This document shows, one piece after another, positions 7,870-15,878 of a stretch of 64,000 nt of DNA. The notes beneath the pieces are model-generated. The model did not search any database, had not been told where the DNA came from, and saw nothing but the letters and a program-made list of their open reading frames with translations. Where the stretch lies: the NCBI GenBank assembly GCA_035543115.1, contig DATKKF010000063.1, forward strand, positions 4,849 through 68,848. Direction: 5' to 3'. Numbering within the stretch: the stretch's first letter is position 1; the number at the start of each line of letters is the position of its first letter. The position numbers and the translations under genes are program-made. This stretch comes from RPRB01 sp035543115. Lineage in GTDB: Bacteria; Myxococcota; Myxococcia; Myxococcales; Myxococcaceae.

Positions 7870-9909
7870 TCATGGCACGAGCTTCAGGTAGTTCTCGTAC
7901 CGGGTCTGGATCTCCGAGACGTACCGGACCGGCTCCGTCCCCCGCACGTACCCGTGCCGCGCGCGCGCGTAGTACGCCGGCTGCTGGAGCAGGAGCATCG
8001 CCCGCTCCACGTTCTTGAACCACTTGTCGGGATCGAGCGCCTTCGCCCTGGCGAGCTGCCGCGCGTCGGCGAGGTGCCCCCAGCCGGCGTTGTACGCTGC
8101 GAGCGCGAACCGCATCCGCTGCTGGACCGGGAGCGTCGTCTCCAGGCGGTCCGCCAGCCGCGCCAGGTGCTTGATGCCGGCGTGCGCTCCCTCCTCCGGG
8201 TCCTCCAGCCGGGTGAAGCCCATCTCCCTTGCCGTCCGCGGCAGCACCTGCAAGAGCCCGATTGCCCCGGCCAGGCTCCGGGCCTGCGGGTCGAACCGGC
8301 TCTCCTGGTAGGCCTGGGCCGCGAGCAGCCGCCAGTCGAAACCGTAGAGCTGCGCGTACTTGCGGAAGACCGGGTCGTACGCCGACAGTCCCTGCAGCGT
8401 GCCCGCGTCCTGGGCCCGGAGCTCGGTGGCGATGCGCGCGTCCTCGAAGTAGCGCCGCCACGACATGTTGTACTCGAGCCCCTTGTAGGTCTGGCGCACG
8501 AAGTGGTCGAGCGCGGCCTTCAGCTCGCGGTCGGCGGGGCGCACGGCGAAGGCGAGCTGCTTCTTCTCCCCGGGCTCGAGCGGGAACGCCGCGACCACGT
8601 CCGTCCGCCACACCCGCTCCGCCTGGTAGATGTGCGAATCGGCGACGGTGAGGTCCACCTCGCCCGCGGCCACCCCGGCGATGAGCTCCTCCGTCTCCTG
8701 GTCGGACCGGGCGAGCTCGACGGTGAAGCCGGCGCCCTTGCTCCGGAGTCGCTCCAGCGTCGTCTGGTAGCTCGAGCCCGGCCGGACGCGGATCCGCCGC
8801 CCGCGCAGGTCGGAGGCGCTCTTCAGCAGCGGCTCGGAGGCGCGCTGCACCAGCAGCTCCTGGATCTCGAGGTACGGCACGCTGAAGGCCACCTGCTTCC
8901 CGCGCTCGGGGCTCACCGTGTACGAGGCGGCGATGACGTCGCCCTTGCCCTGGAGCAGCCAGGGCACGAGGTCGGCGTGGGACGGCGGCACCACCATCTG
9001 CAGCCGCACCTCCAGCCCGTCGGCGAAGCGCTTCATGAGATCGTGGTCGAACCCGGCGGCCTCGCCACGGAGGAGGAAGTAGCTGACCGCATTGTTCCGG
9101 GTCAGCACCCGGAGCACCCGGTGCTTCTTCACGTCGGTCAGGTCGTTGGACCAGGTCCGTCCGGCGTGGGCCACCAGGGCACGCTCCTGGATGAAGAGGT
9201 CCAGGGCCGCCTTCAGCTGCTTCGCCTGGGGATGCACCGCCCAGGCGACGGACCGCTTCCGGGCGATGGGGAAGAGCGAGACCGCCTCCTTGTTCCAGGC
9301 CCGCTCGGCGTCCCAGACGTTGCTGTCCACCACCGCCAGCTCGCGCTCGCCGCGGTTCACTTCCCCGATGAGCTCCGACTGCTGGACGGCGCCGAGCACC
9401 TGCTCGACCCGAATGCCGGGTACCTCGAGCTTTGCCAGGCTGGCTTCGAAGACCGAGCCGGTGGGGATGCTCACCGTCCTCTGCGCAAGATCGGCCGGCG
9501 TCCGGGGCGGCTTCTTCATCCCCTTCCGCCCGATGAGCACCTCGTCGACGATGGCGATCGGGTCGGTGAAGGTGACCCGCGCCGCACGCTCGGGGGTGAC
9601 GGTGAGGCCGGTCGCCGCGATGTCCCCGCGACCGGTGAGCAGATCGTCGAGCACGTCGTGCCGCCGCTCGACCCAGACGATCTCCAGCTTCAGCCCCTGC
9701 CGGCGCGCAAAGTCCTCCGCCAGGTCGCGGTCGATCGCCGCCGGCGTGCCGTCCCGGGAGATGGGTGGTTCGTCCTCGTCGCCCACCACCAGGACCCGGA
9801 GGTTCCCGCGGGCCCGGATGTCCGGGAGGTCCGGAACGGTCGCCGCCGCCCCGCTCAACGGGAGGAGCACGGCGGAGAGCAGTCCTGCGGCCCCTCGGAC
9901 CCAGCCCAT
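7870..9909 (-). CDS. MltF-like lytic transglycosylase with two tandem solute-binding domains
   Basis: 679 residues, exported by a signal peptide (about residues 1-23). Two family-3 periplasmic-binding-protein modules follow in tandem, about 33-258 and 262-490; each has the pattern GDIAAT/GDVIAASYTVSPER and a late VDSNVW/VADSHIY element. The C-terminal SLT domain (about 508-679) cleaves peptidoglycan. Its catalytic Glu536 lies in AQAYQESRFDP and is followed by GAIGLLQVLP and AAYNAGWGH. Classical MltF has one binding module and about 500 residues, so the second copy is an expansion. Expected in the periplasm or at the outer membrane. No Cys lipobox is present. Confidence 0.9.
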   Translation of the reverse strand: MGWVRGAAGLLSAVLLPLSGAAATVPDLPDIRARGNLRVLVVGDEDEPPISRDGTPAAIDRDLAEDFARRQGLKLEIVWVERRHDVLDDLLTGRGDIAATGLTVTPERAARVTFTDPIAIVDEVLIGRKGMKKPPRTPADLAQRTVSIPTGSVFEASLAKLEVPGIRVEQVLGAVQQSELIGEVNRGERELAVVDSNVWDAERAWNKEAVSLFPIARKRSVAWAVHPQAKQLKAALDLFIQERALVAHAGRTWSNDLTDVKKHRVLRVLTRNNAVSYFLLRGEAAGFDHDLMKRFADGLEVRLQMVVPPSHADLVPWLLQGKGDVIAASYTVSPERGKQVAFSVPYLEIQELLVQRASEPLLKSASDLRGRRIRVRPGSSYQTTLERLRSKGAGFTVELARSDQETEELIAGVAAGEVDLTVADSHIYQAERVWRTDVVAAFPLEPGEKKQLAFAVRPADRELKAALDHFVRQTYKGLEYNMSWRRYFEDARIATELRAQDAGTLQGLSAYDPVFRKYAQLYGFDWRLLAAQAYQESRFDPQARSLAGAIGLLQVLPRTAREMGFTRLEDPEEGAHAGIKHLARLADRLETTLPVQQRMRFALAAYNAGWGHLADARQLARAKALDPDKWFKNVERAMLLLQQPAYYARARHGYVRGTEPVRYVSEIQTRYENYLKLVP

Positions 9910-9957
9910 TGGGCCGGGGACGCTAGCTGCCGCCGCGGCCGCTGGGAACGAGAACCG

Positions 9958-10566
9958 TCACCTGTGCTTCGCGGACCCGCCGCCGAAGAGCAGCCCCACC
10001 CCGAACGAGAAGTATTGCTGTGGCGGCAGCCCGTGCCGTTCCCAGAAGTACTGCCAGCGGCCGTCGAAGAAGAGCGCGGTGCCGTCGGCACCCAGGCCGA
10101 AGGCGATGCCGACGTGCGGCTGGACGCCCCACTGCCAGTCGGAGAGGGTGTACTCGTTCAGCCCCAGGTCGATGACCCGGTCGAAGTAGGCCGCGCCGCC
10201 GTTCACCCCCGCCCAGATACGGCTGCCATGCCCCAGCGGGACGTGGAAGGCGAACCCCGCCATCAGGGGGATGACGTTTAGGTAACGGAACTGCTTGCCC
10301 GAGACGTCCTGCCCGTCGGTGGTGGTGAGCACACCCTGCTTCGCGGCGTTGAAGCTGTTCAGCCCTGCCGAGAGCTCGAGGTTGAAGGCGTACGAGAGTT
10401 CGAACGAGGCGTCGAGGTGAGCGCCGCGGCTGCTGAATCGGTCGATGTATTCCTTGGTCTCGCCGCGGGGCACCGCGAACTCGTAGGAGAGCCGGACGTG
10501 GCTCTGGGCGAGCGCGGCGGAGGAGGCCAGGAGGGCGAAGGCGAGAAGAGGTCGCGTGGAGCGCAT
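9958..10566 (-). CDS. small outer-membrane beta-barrel protein
   Basis: 202 residues from the ATG at 10566, with signal peptide MRSTRPLLAFALLASSAALA. Another ATG at 10578 overlaps the stop of the upstream lipoprotein gene (ATGA) and would add four residues, so translation may be coupled. The mature part alternates polar and hydrophobic residues with many Gly/Tyr/Phe strands and ends in a barrel-like strand FSFGVGLLFGGG. I cannot assign a specific family or substrate. It is likely a partner of the lipoprotein encoded just upstream. Confidence 0.72.
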   Translation of the reverse strand: MRSTRPLLAFALLASSAALAQSHVRLSYEFAVPRGETKEYIDRFSSRGAHLDASFELSYAFNLELSAGLNSFNAAKQGVLTTTDGQDVSGKQFRYLNVIPLMAGFAFHVPLGHGSRIWAGVNGGAAYFDRVIDLGLNEYTLSDWQWGVQPHVGIAFGLGADGTALFFDGRWQYFWERHGLPPQQYFSFGVGLLFGGGSAKHR

Positions 10567-10574
10567 GGCGTGGC

Positions 10575-11189
10575 TCACAGGTACGGAGACTGGACGAAGG
10601 CCTGGTCGATGCCCGCCTCGATGCGCTGCACCAGCGACTCGGTGCTGCCGCCCAGGACGCCATCGACGGACGCGGTCCAGATCGCCGTCAGCTGCTTGGT
10701 GGAAGGATCGGCCGTCCGCCGGTCCAGCATCTCGATGCGGAGCGACCCGGCGTCGAGGACGGTCGCATACGCCGCGCCGTAGGGGTAGTAGACCCCCCAG
10801 CTCCCGTCGTAGCCCGCGAACCCGCCCGGCCAGAGGTCATAGAAGGAGTACGAGACGTATTCGACGTACCGGGTCGCCGTGGCCGAGACGAGCACGTCCA
10901 CGTCGGGCGTCGCCGTCGCCGGGTCCACCCGCTGCAGCCCCAGGGCGTTCAGGTTCGACTCCACCCGGGCCAGGATGCGCGCGTCGTACGAGTGGTCGAT
11001 GGTCAGAGGCGCGCCTCGCCCCGACGAGACCTCCTGGATGCTGTCCGGGAGCGCGTACGTGCGGAGGGTCGAGAAGCTCGCCGACTGGTCGTGCTGGGTG
11101 GTGACCGAGTCCAGGTCGCCCACCGTCTCCGCGCCCCCGGGGTAACAGGCCGCCAGCAACGACACCACGGCCCATGCCACCTGCCTCAT
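10575..11189 (-). CDS. DUF4136-type lipoprotein
   Basis: 204 residues from the ATG at 11189, chosen because GAGGAC lies just upstream and the resulting N-terminus is a lipoprotein signal ending in the lipobox LAAC. The body has features of the DUF4136 family: FSTLRTYALPD near the start, an ALGLQRVD segment and later a VDVLVSATATRYVEY strand. Its stop overlaps a start codon of the barrel gene, so the two are probably one operon. Function of the family is not known. It is likely anchored in the outer membrane. Confidence 0.8.
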   Translation of the reverse strand: MRQVAWAVVSLLAACYPGGAETVGDLDSVTTQHDQSASFSTLRTYALPDSIQEVSSGRGAPLTIDHSYDARILARVESNLNALGLQRVDPATATPDVDVLVSATATRYVEYVSYSFYDLWPGGFAGYDGSWGVYYPYGAAYATVLDAGSLRIEMLDRRTADPSTKQLTAIWTASVDGVLGGSTESLVQRIEAGIDQAFVQSPYL

Positions 11190-11393
11190 GGCCCCGTCCT
11201 CCCTCGTCCCCCCAGGTTCAACTGCCCCAGATCTGCACACTTGCGCCTGCCGCGTCCACCGGACCGCCATGGGCCCGATGGCGTACAGACGGACCATCCA
11301 GAGATTTGACGGGCGCTCGGTGGCGGGCATTCACTCTGGACCTTCGGCGACTTGCCGGCCCCGGGGTGAGCCTGGCATGAGGGCCGCTCGCCA

Positions 11394-12287
11394 ATGGGTC
11401 TCCTCCGCGCCGTCGTCCTCGGGCTCGTCCAGGGCATCACCGAGTTCCTGCCCATCAGCTCGACGGCCCATCTCCGAATTGCGCCAGAGCTGTTCGGCTG
11501 GCAGGACCCTGGCGCGGCGTTCGACGCCATCATCCAGCTGGGGACGGTGGCGGCGGTGCTGGTCTTCTTCCGGCGGGACATCGTCCAGATGTTCCGGGCC
11601 TGGGTGGACGGGCTGCAGCGGCGCGACCCGCTCGGTACCACCGAGTCGCGTCTGGCGTGGTTCGTCCTCGTCGGAACGCTCCCGGTGGTGGTGCTCGGCT
11701 TCGTCTTCAAGCACGCCATCGAGACCAGCCTGCGGTCGCTGTACGTGGTCGCCTCGTCGATGATCGTCCTGGCCCTGTTGCTCGCCGCGGCGGAGCGGAC
11801 GGCCCGTCACTCCCGTCGCCTCGACGACATGAACTGGACCGACGCCTGGGTGATCGGCGTCTGGCAGGCGCTGGCGCTCATCCCCGGCTCGAGCCGCTCG
11901 GGCACCACCTTGACCGGGGGCCTGTGGCGCGGCCTCCGGCGCGAGGACGCTGCCCGGTACTCGTTCCTCCTCTCCATCCCCGCCACCACCGCCGCCGGAC
12001 TCTTCGAGCTCCGGCACCTGCGTCACGCCTCCACGCCCTTCACCGGGGTCGAGCTGGTGGTGGCGGCGGTGGTGGCCTTCGGCTCCGGGATGCTGGCGAT
12101 CGGCGGCCTGCTCCGGTACCTCCGCACCCGCACCACCCTGGTCTTCGTCGTGTACCGGCTCGCGCTCGGCGGGCTGCTGCTCGCGCTGCTGCATGCCGGG
12201 CGCCTGCGCCCGGATGCGGGGCTGGACGAGGGCGGGCCGCGCTCGGCGGTGCCCGGCGCGGCGGCGGGGGAGCGAGCGCGCCCCTGA
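11394..12287 (+). CDS. uppP: undecaprenyl-diphosphatase UppP (BacA)
   Basis: Removes a phosphate from undecaprenyl diphosphate so the lipid carrier for peptidoglycan and surface polysaccharides can be reused. 297 residues, mostly transmembrane helices. The active-site motifs are present: the (E/Q)xxxE element as Q13-E17 in QGITEFLPISSTAH, and PGSSRSGTT later. The last 20-25 residues are a polar tail beyond the usual end. Its TGA shares bases with the Nudix gene start. It opens a co-directional run that supplies sugar nucleotides, which fits an envelope role. Confidence 0.95.
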   Translation: MGLLRAVVLGLVQGITEFLPISSTAHLRIAPELFGWQDPGAAFDAIIQLGTVAAVLVFFRRDIVQMFRAWVDGLQRRDPLGTTESRLAWFVLVGTLPVVVLGFVFKHAIETSLRSLYVVASSMIVLALLLAAAERTARHSRRLDDMNWTDAWVIGVWQALALIPGSSRSGTTLTGGLWRGLRREDAARYSFLLSIPATTAAGLFELRHLRHASTPFTGVELVVAAVVAFGSGMLAIGGLLRYLRTRTTLVFVVYRLALGGLLLALLHAGRLRPDAGLDEGGPRSAVPGAAAGERARP

Positions 12288-12886
12288 TGGACCCGCGGTT
12301 CGCCCAGCTCACCCAGGCGCTCCAGCAGCACCCCGGCCGGCAGCTGAACCTCCCCGGGCTCGAGCTGCGGGACTCGGCGGTGCTGGCGCCGTTCGTCGTC
12401 CGGGGCGGCGAGCCGCGGCTGCTCTTCACGCTGCGCCCCGCGCACCTCCGCCGGCACGCGGGGCAGGTCTCGTTCCCGGGCGGGGCGCGCGACCCCGAGG
12501 ACCCGACCACGCTGCACACCGCCCTTCGCGAGATGCGCGAGGAGCTGGGGGTGCCCGCGGAGAGCGTGGAGGTGCTCGGGATGCTCGACGAGATCCCCAC
12601 CACCTCGGAGTTCCGGGTCGTCCCCTACGTGGGTCTCCTGGACCCCGCCGTCGAGCTCCATCCCGACGCGGGGGAGATCGCCGAGCTGCTCGAAGTCCGG
12701 GTGTCGGATCTGCTTGTGCCCGGGCTCCGTCGGACCGAGAAACGCTTCTTCCGGGGAGCCGAGCGCGACGTGTACTTCTACGACGTGGGCCGTCACACCG
12801 TCTGGGGCGCCACCGCGCGCATCCTCTCCAACCTCCTCGGGGTGATCTCCGGGCTGCCGGCGTGGGCGGCGGCGAGGCCCGCATGA
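12287..12886 (+). CDS. Nudix hydrolase, CoA pyrophosphatase (NudL/YeaB-like)
   Basis: 199 residues. It carries the UPF0035 signature of coenzyme A pyrophosphatases, LRRHAGQVSFPGG (about residues 50-62), directly followed by the Nudix box ALREMREELGV with the NudL spacing. This subfamily splits CoA and its derivatives to 3',5'-ADP and phosphopantetheine. The ATG at 12287 overlaps the uppP stop and its TGA overlaps the next start, so it is translationally coupled in the middle of the operon. Why a CoA hydrolase sits with mannose genes is unclear. Confidence 0.88.
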   Translation: MDPRFAQLTQALQQHPGRQLNLPGLELRDSAVLAPFVVRGGEPRLLFTLRPAHLRRHAGQVSFPGGARDPEDPTTLHTALREMREELGVPAESVEVLGMLDEIPTTSEFRVVPYVGLLDPAVELHPDAGEIAELLEVRVSDLLVPGLRRTEKRFFRGAERDVYFYDVGRHTVWGATARILSNLLGVISGLPAWAAARPA

Positions 12887-13947
12887 CGCTCTACCCGGTG
12901 GTGATGGCCGGTGGATCCGGCACGCGCTTCTGGCCGCTGTCGCGGAAGGCACGCCCCAAGCAGTTCCTCGCGCTCGCCACCGACCGCCCGCTGATCGTCG
13001 AGACGGTGAACCGGCTGAAGGGCCTCGCCACCCCCGGGCAGACCTACGTGGTCTGCGGCCCGGTGCACGCCCGCGCGGTGCGCCGGCTGCTGCCGCGGCT
13101 TCCAGCGGCCAACGTGCTCGTCGAGCCCATCGCCCGGAACACCGCACCGGCCATCGGGCTGGCCACCGTCCAAGTGCAGGCGCGCGACCCGGACGGGGTG
13201 CTCGCGGTGCTGCCCTCGGACCACCACGTCGCCGACGTGCCCGGGTTCCAGGCCGTGCTGCGCCGCGCGGCGGACGTGGCGCGGTCGGGCGCCCTGGTCA
13301 CCATCGGCATCAAGCCGACCCGGCCCGAGACCGGATACGGGTACGTGCAGGTGGGCGAGCCCATCGACGGCGGCGCCTTCCGGGTCCGCGCCTTCGTGGA
13401 GAAGCCCGACGCGCCCACCGCGGCCCAGTACCTGGCCTCGGGCGACTACCTGTGGAACGGAGGCATCTTCGTCTTCACCGCGCGGGCGATGCGGGAGGCG
13501 ATCGCCCGGCACCTGCCCGAGCTCGGCGCGGTGCTGGACCGGCTCGCGCCTCTCGTCGGCACCCCCCGGTACGCCGCGGCGCTGAGAAGGGTCTTCCCCG
13601 CCGCGCCCTCGGTATCGATCGACTACGGGGTGATGGAGAAGGCGCGGGAGATCGCCGTCGTCCCGGGCGACTTCGGCTGGTCCGACGTGGGGAGCTTCGC
13701 TGCGCTCCCGGAAGTCCGGCCAGCAGACGGCGACGGGAACGTGGTGGTGGGGAAGGGCGCGGTCCTGGTGGACTCGGCGGGCTGCGTGGTGGTGGGGTCG
13801 GGGCGCCCGCTGGGAGTGGTGGGCCTGCGAGACATGGTGGTGGTGGACGCGGGGGACGCGGTGCTGGTGGTTCCCCGGGACCGGAGCCAGGACGTCCGGG
13901 CGGTGGTGCAGTCGCTCAAGGCCCGAGGCCTGGGCAAGTTCGAGTGA
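12883..13947 (+). CDS. manC: mannose-1-phosphate guanylyltransferase
   Basis: Makes GDP-mannose from GTP and mannose-1-phosphate. 354 residues, the short form with a nucleotidyltransferase domain and left-handed helix tail but no phosphomannose isomerase domain. The pyrophosphorylase motif MAGGSGTRFWPLSRKARPKQ begins at residue 8, and EPIARNTAPAI, LPSDHHV and the FVEKP motif follow in order. The ATG overlaps the previous stop (ATGA). The next gene makes its substrate, so the pair forms a GDP-mannose module for polysaccharides or glycoconjugates. Confidence 0.95.
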   Translation: MTLYPVVMAGGSGTRFWPLSRKARPKQFLALATDRPLIVETVNRLKGLATPGQTYVVCGPVHARAVRRLLPRLPAANVLVEPIARNTAPAIGLATVQVQARDPDGVLAVLPSDHHVADVPGFQAVLRRAADVARSGALVTIGIKPTRPETGYGYVQVGEPIDGGAFRVRAFVEKPDAPTAAQYLASGDYLWNGGIFVFTARAMREAIARHLPELGAVLDRLAPLVGTPRYAAALRRVFPAAPSVSIDYGVMEKAREIAVVPGDFGWSDVGSFAALPEVRPADGDGNVVVGKGAVLVDSAGCVVVGSGRPLGVVGLRDMVVVDAGDAVLVVPRDRSQDVRAVVQSLKARGLGKFE

Positions 13948-13961
13948 GGCGAGGCGAGAGG

Positions 13962-15329
13962 ATGAACGCGCACATTTTCCGCGAGTACGACATCCGCGGT
14001 CTGGTCGACCAGGATCTGACCGAGGAGGTGGTGGAGCTGCTGGGCAAGGGCCTGGGCACGGTCGTCCGGCGCAAGGGCGGGCAGAGCATCGTGGTGGGCC
14101 GCGACTGCCGCGAGTCCAGCACCCGGTTCCGCGAGCGGCTGGTCGCGGGAATCACCTCCACCGGTCTCGATGTGCTCGACGTGGGCGTGGTGCCGACGCC
14201 GCTGACCTACTTCGCCGCCAACACTTTGCCGGTGGACGGGCTGGCGATGATCACCGGCAGCCACAACCCGCCCGAGTACAACGGGTTCAAGGTCGGCCAT
14301 GGGAAGACCACGCTGCATGGGCACGAGATCCAGGCGCTCCGGCAGCTGATCGAGGCCCGCGACTTCGAGGTGGAGCGCCCCGGCCGCGCCACCCCGTTCG
14401 ACATCGTCACCCCCTACGACCACTTCGTCCGGCAGACCATCCGCGTGGGCCGGAAGGGGATGCGCATCGTCATCGACGCGGGGAACGGCACCGGCGGCGA
14501 GGTCGCCGTGCCGCTGTTCCGGAGCATGGGCTTCGACGTGGTGCCGCTGTTCTGCGAGATGGACGCCCGGTTCCCCAACCACCACCCGGACCCGACGGTG
14601 CTGGACAACCTCCAGGATCTGATCGCCGCGGTGAAGACGGAGAAGGCCGAGGTGGGCATCGCCTACGACGGCGACGCCGACCGCATCGGCGTCATCGACG
14701 ACCAGGGCAAGGTCCTCTGGGGCGACCAGCTGATGATCCTCTTCTCCCGCTCGGTGCTGGCCGAGGTCCCGGGCGCGGCCATCGTCGGCGAGGTGAAGTG
14801 CTCGTCCACGCTCTACGACGACATCGCCGCCCGCGGCGGCACCCCGGTGATGTGGAAGGCGGGCCACAGCCTGATCAAGGCCAAGATGAAGGAGACCCAC
14901 GCCCAGCTCGCCGGCGAGATGAGCGGCCACATCTTCTTCAAGCACCGTTACTTCGGCTTCGACGACGCGGTGTACAGCTCGGCGCGACTGCTGGAGATTC
15001 TCACCCACGAGACGCGCCGGCTGTCCGCGCTGCTGGCGGACGTGCCCCGCACCTTCGCCAGCCCGGAGATCCGCTTCGACGTCCCGGAGGAGAAGAAGTT
15101 CGCCATGGTCCGGCGGGCGACCGAGGTGCTGCGCGCTGCCGGGCACTCCATCGTCGACGTGGACGGCGTGCGGGTCACGTTCACCGACGGCTGGGGGCTC
15201 ATCCGGGCCAGCAACACCCAGCCGCTGCTCGTCCTGCGCTTCGAGGCGAAGACCGAAGGGCGTCTCCGGGAAATCCAGTCGCTCATCGAGAACACGGTGC
15301 GTCAGGTCCAGCGCGAGGTCGGGGCCTGA
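13962..15329 (+). CDS. manB: phosphomannomutase/phosphoglucomutase
   Basis: Interconverts hexose-6- and hexose-1-phosphates. I start it at the ATG at 13962, just after the strong ribosome site GAGAGG; longer frames upstream overlap manC. 455 residues of the AlgC/ManB type. The phosphoserine is Ser100 in TGSHNPPEYNG, the metal loop is DGDADR (236-241), the sugar loop GEMSGH and the phosphate loop RASNTQP are all intact. It is 14 bp after manC and supplies mannose-1-phosphate to it. Dual activity with glucose-phosphates is common in this family and cannot be excluded. Confidence 0.95.
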   Translation: MNAHIFREYDIRGLVDQDLTEEVVELLGKGLGTVVRRKGGQSIVVGRDCRESSTRFRERLVAGITSTGLDVLDVGVVPTPLTYFAANTLPVDGLAMITGSHNPPEYNGFKVGHGKTTLHGHEIQALRQLIEARDFEVERPGRATPFDIVTPYDHFVRQTIRVGRKGMRIVIDAGNGTGGEVAVPLFRSMGFDVVPLFCEMDARFPNHHPDPTVLDNLQDLIAAVKTEKAEVGIAYDGDADRIGVIDDQGKVLWGDQLMILFSRSVLAEVPGAAIVGEVKCSSTLYDDIAARGGTPVMWKAGHSLIKAKMKETHAQLAGEMSGHIFFKHRYFGFDDAVYSSARLLEILTHETRRLSALLADVPRTFASPEIRFDVPEEKKFAMVRRATEVLRAAGHSIVDVDGVRVTFTDGWGLIRASNTQPLLVLRFEAKTEGRLREIQSLIENTVRQVQREVGA

Positions 15330-15349
15330 ACCCTGGGCGGAAAGCGAGC

Positions 15350-15376
15350 GGGCGGATCTCCGCCCTGCGCTAGACT
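15350..15376 (+). promoter_or_regulatory. hairpin and -10-like element before purE
   Basis: In the 54-bp gap between the phosphomannomutase gene and purE, GGCGGA (15351-15356) can pair with TCCGCC (15359-15364), followed by TAGACT (15371-15376) seven bases before the purE ATG. The first could be a weak terminator or operator and the second a -10 box, which would let purEK be expressed apart from the sugar genes. There is no good -35, so this is tentative. Confidence 0.22.
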
Positions 15377-15383
15377 TCGAGCA

Positions 15384-15878
15384 ATGGCAGACGCCTCGCC
15401 GGCCCTGGTGGGCATCATCATGGGGAGCTCGTCGGACTGGTCCACCCTCGCCCCGGCGGCCGAGGTGCTGGCCGAGCTGGCCATCCCCTTCGAGACCCGG
15501 GTGGTGAGCGCGCACCGGACCCCCGACTGGATGTTCGAGTACGCGTCGACCGCCGAGGCTCGCGGGCTTCGGGCGATCATCGCCGGCGCGGGTGGTGCAG
15601 CCCACCTTCCGGGGATGGTGGCGGCCAAGACGCTGGTCCCGGTGCTGGGCGTGCCCGTTCCAGCCACCGTGCTCCAGGGCGTGGACGCGCTCCTGTCCAT
15701 CGTCCAGATGCCCAAGGGCGTCCCGGTGGGCACGCTGGCCATCGGAAAGCCCGGGGCGGCGAACGCAGCGCTGCTCGCCGCGGAGATCGTCGGCCTGGAG
15801 AAGCCCGAGGTGCGCGAGCGGCTCCGGGCCTGGCGCGAGGCACGCACCCGCGAGGCGCTGGAGAGCACGGTCCCGTGA
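15384..15878 (+). CDS. purE: 5-(carboxyamino)imidazole ribonucleotide mutase PurE
   Basis: Moves the carboxylate of N5-CAIR to form CAIR in purine synthesis, in the cytosol. 164 residues, the class I bacterial length. The substrate-binding motifs are MGSSSDW near the N-terminus, SAHRTPDWM, and AGAGGAAHLPGM, with the usual catalytic His in SAHRTP. Its stop overlaps the purK start, and the two enzymes act in succession. Confidence 0.97.
   Translation: MADASPALVGIIMGSSSDWSTLAPAAEVLAELAIPFETRVVSAHRTPDWMFEYASTAEARGLRAIIAGAGGAAHLPGMVAAKTLVPVLGVPVPATVLQGVDALLSIVQMPKGVPVGTLAIGKPGAANAALLAAEIVGLEKPEVRERLRAWREARTREALESTVP

Noticed and set aside
6814..10281. 1155-codon plus-strand frame antisense to the HDOD, MltF-like and barrel genes
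   Set aside because: It crosses three well-supported genes on the other strand and reads as Arg/Pro/Glu/His-rich mirror sequence with no family resemblance.
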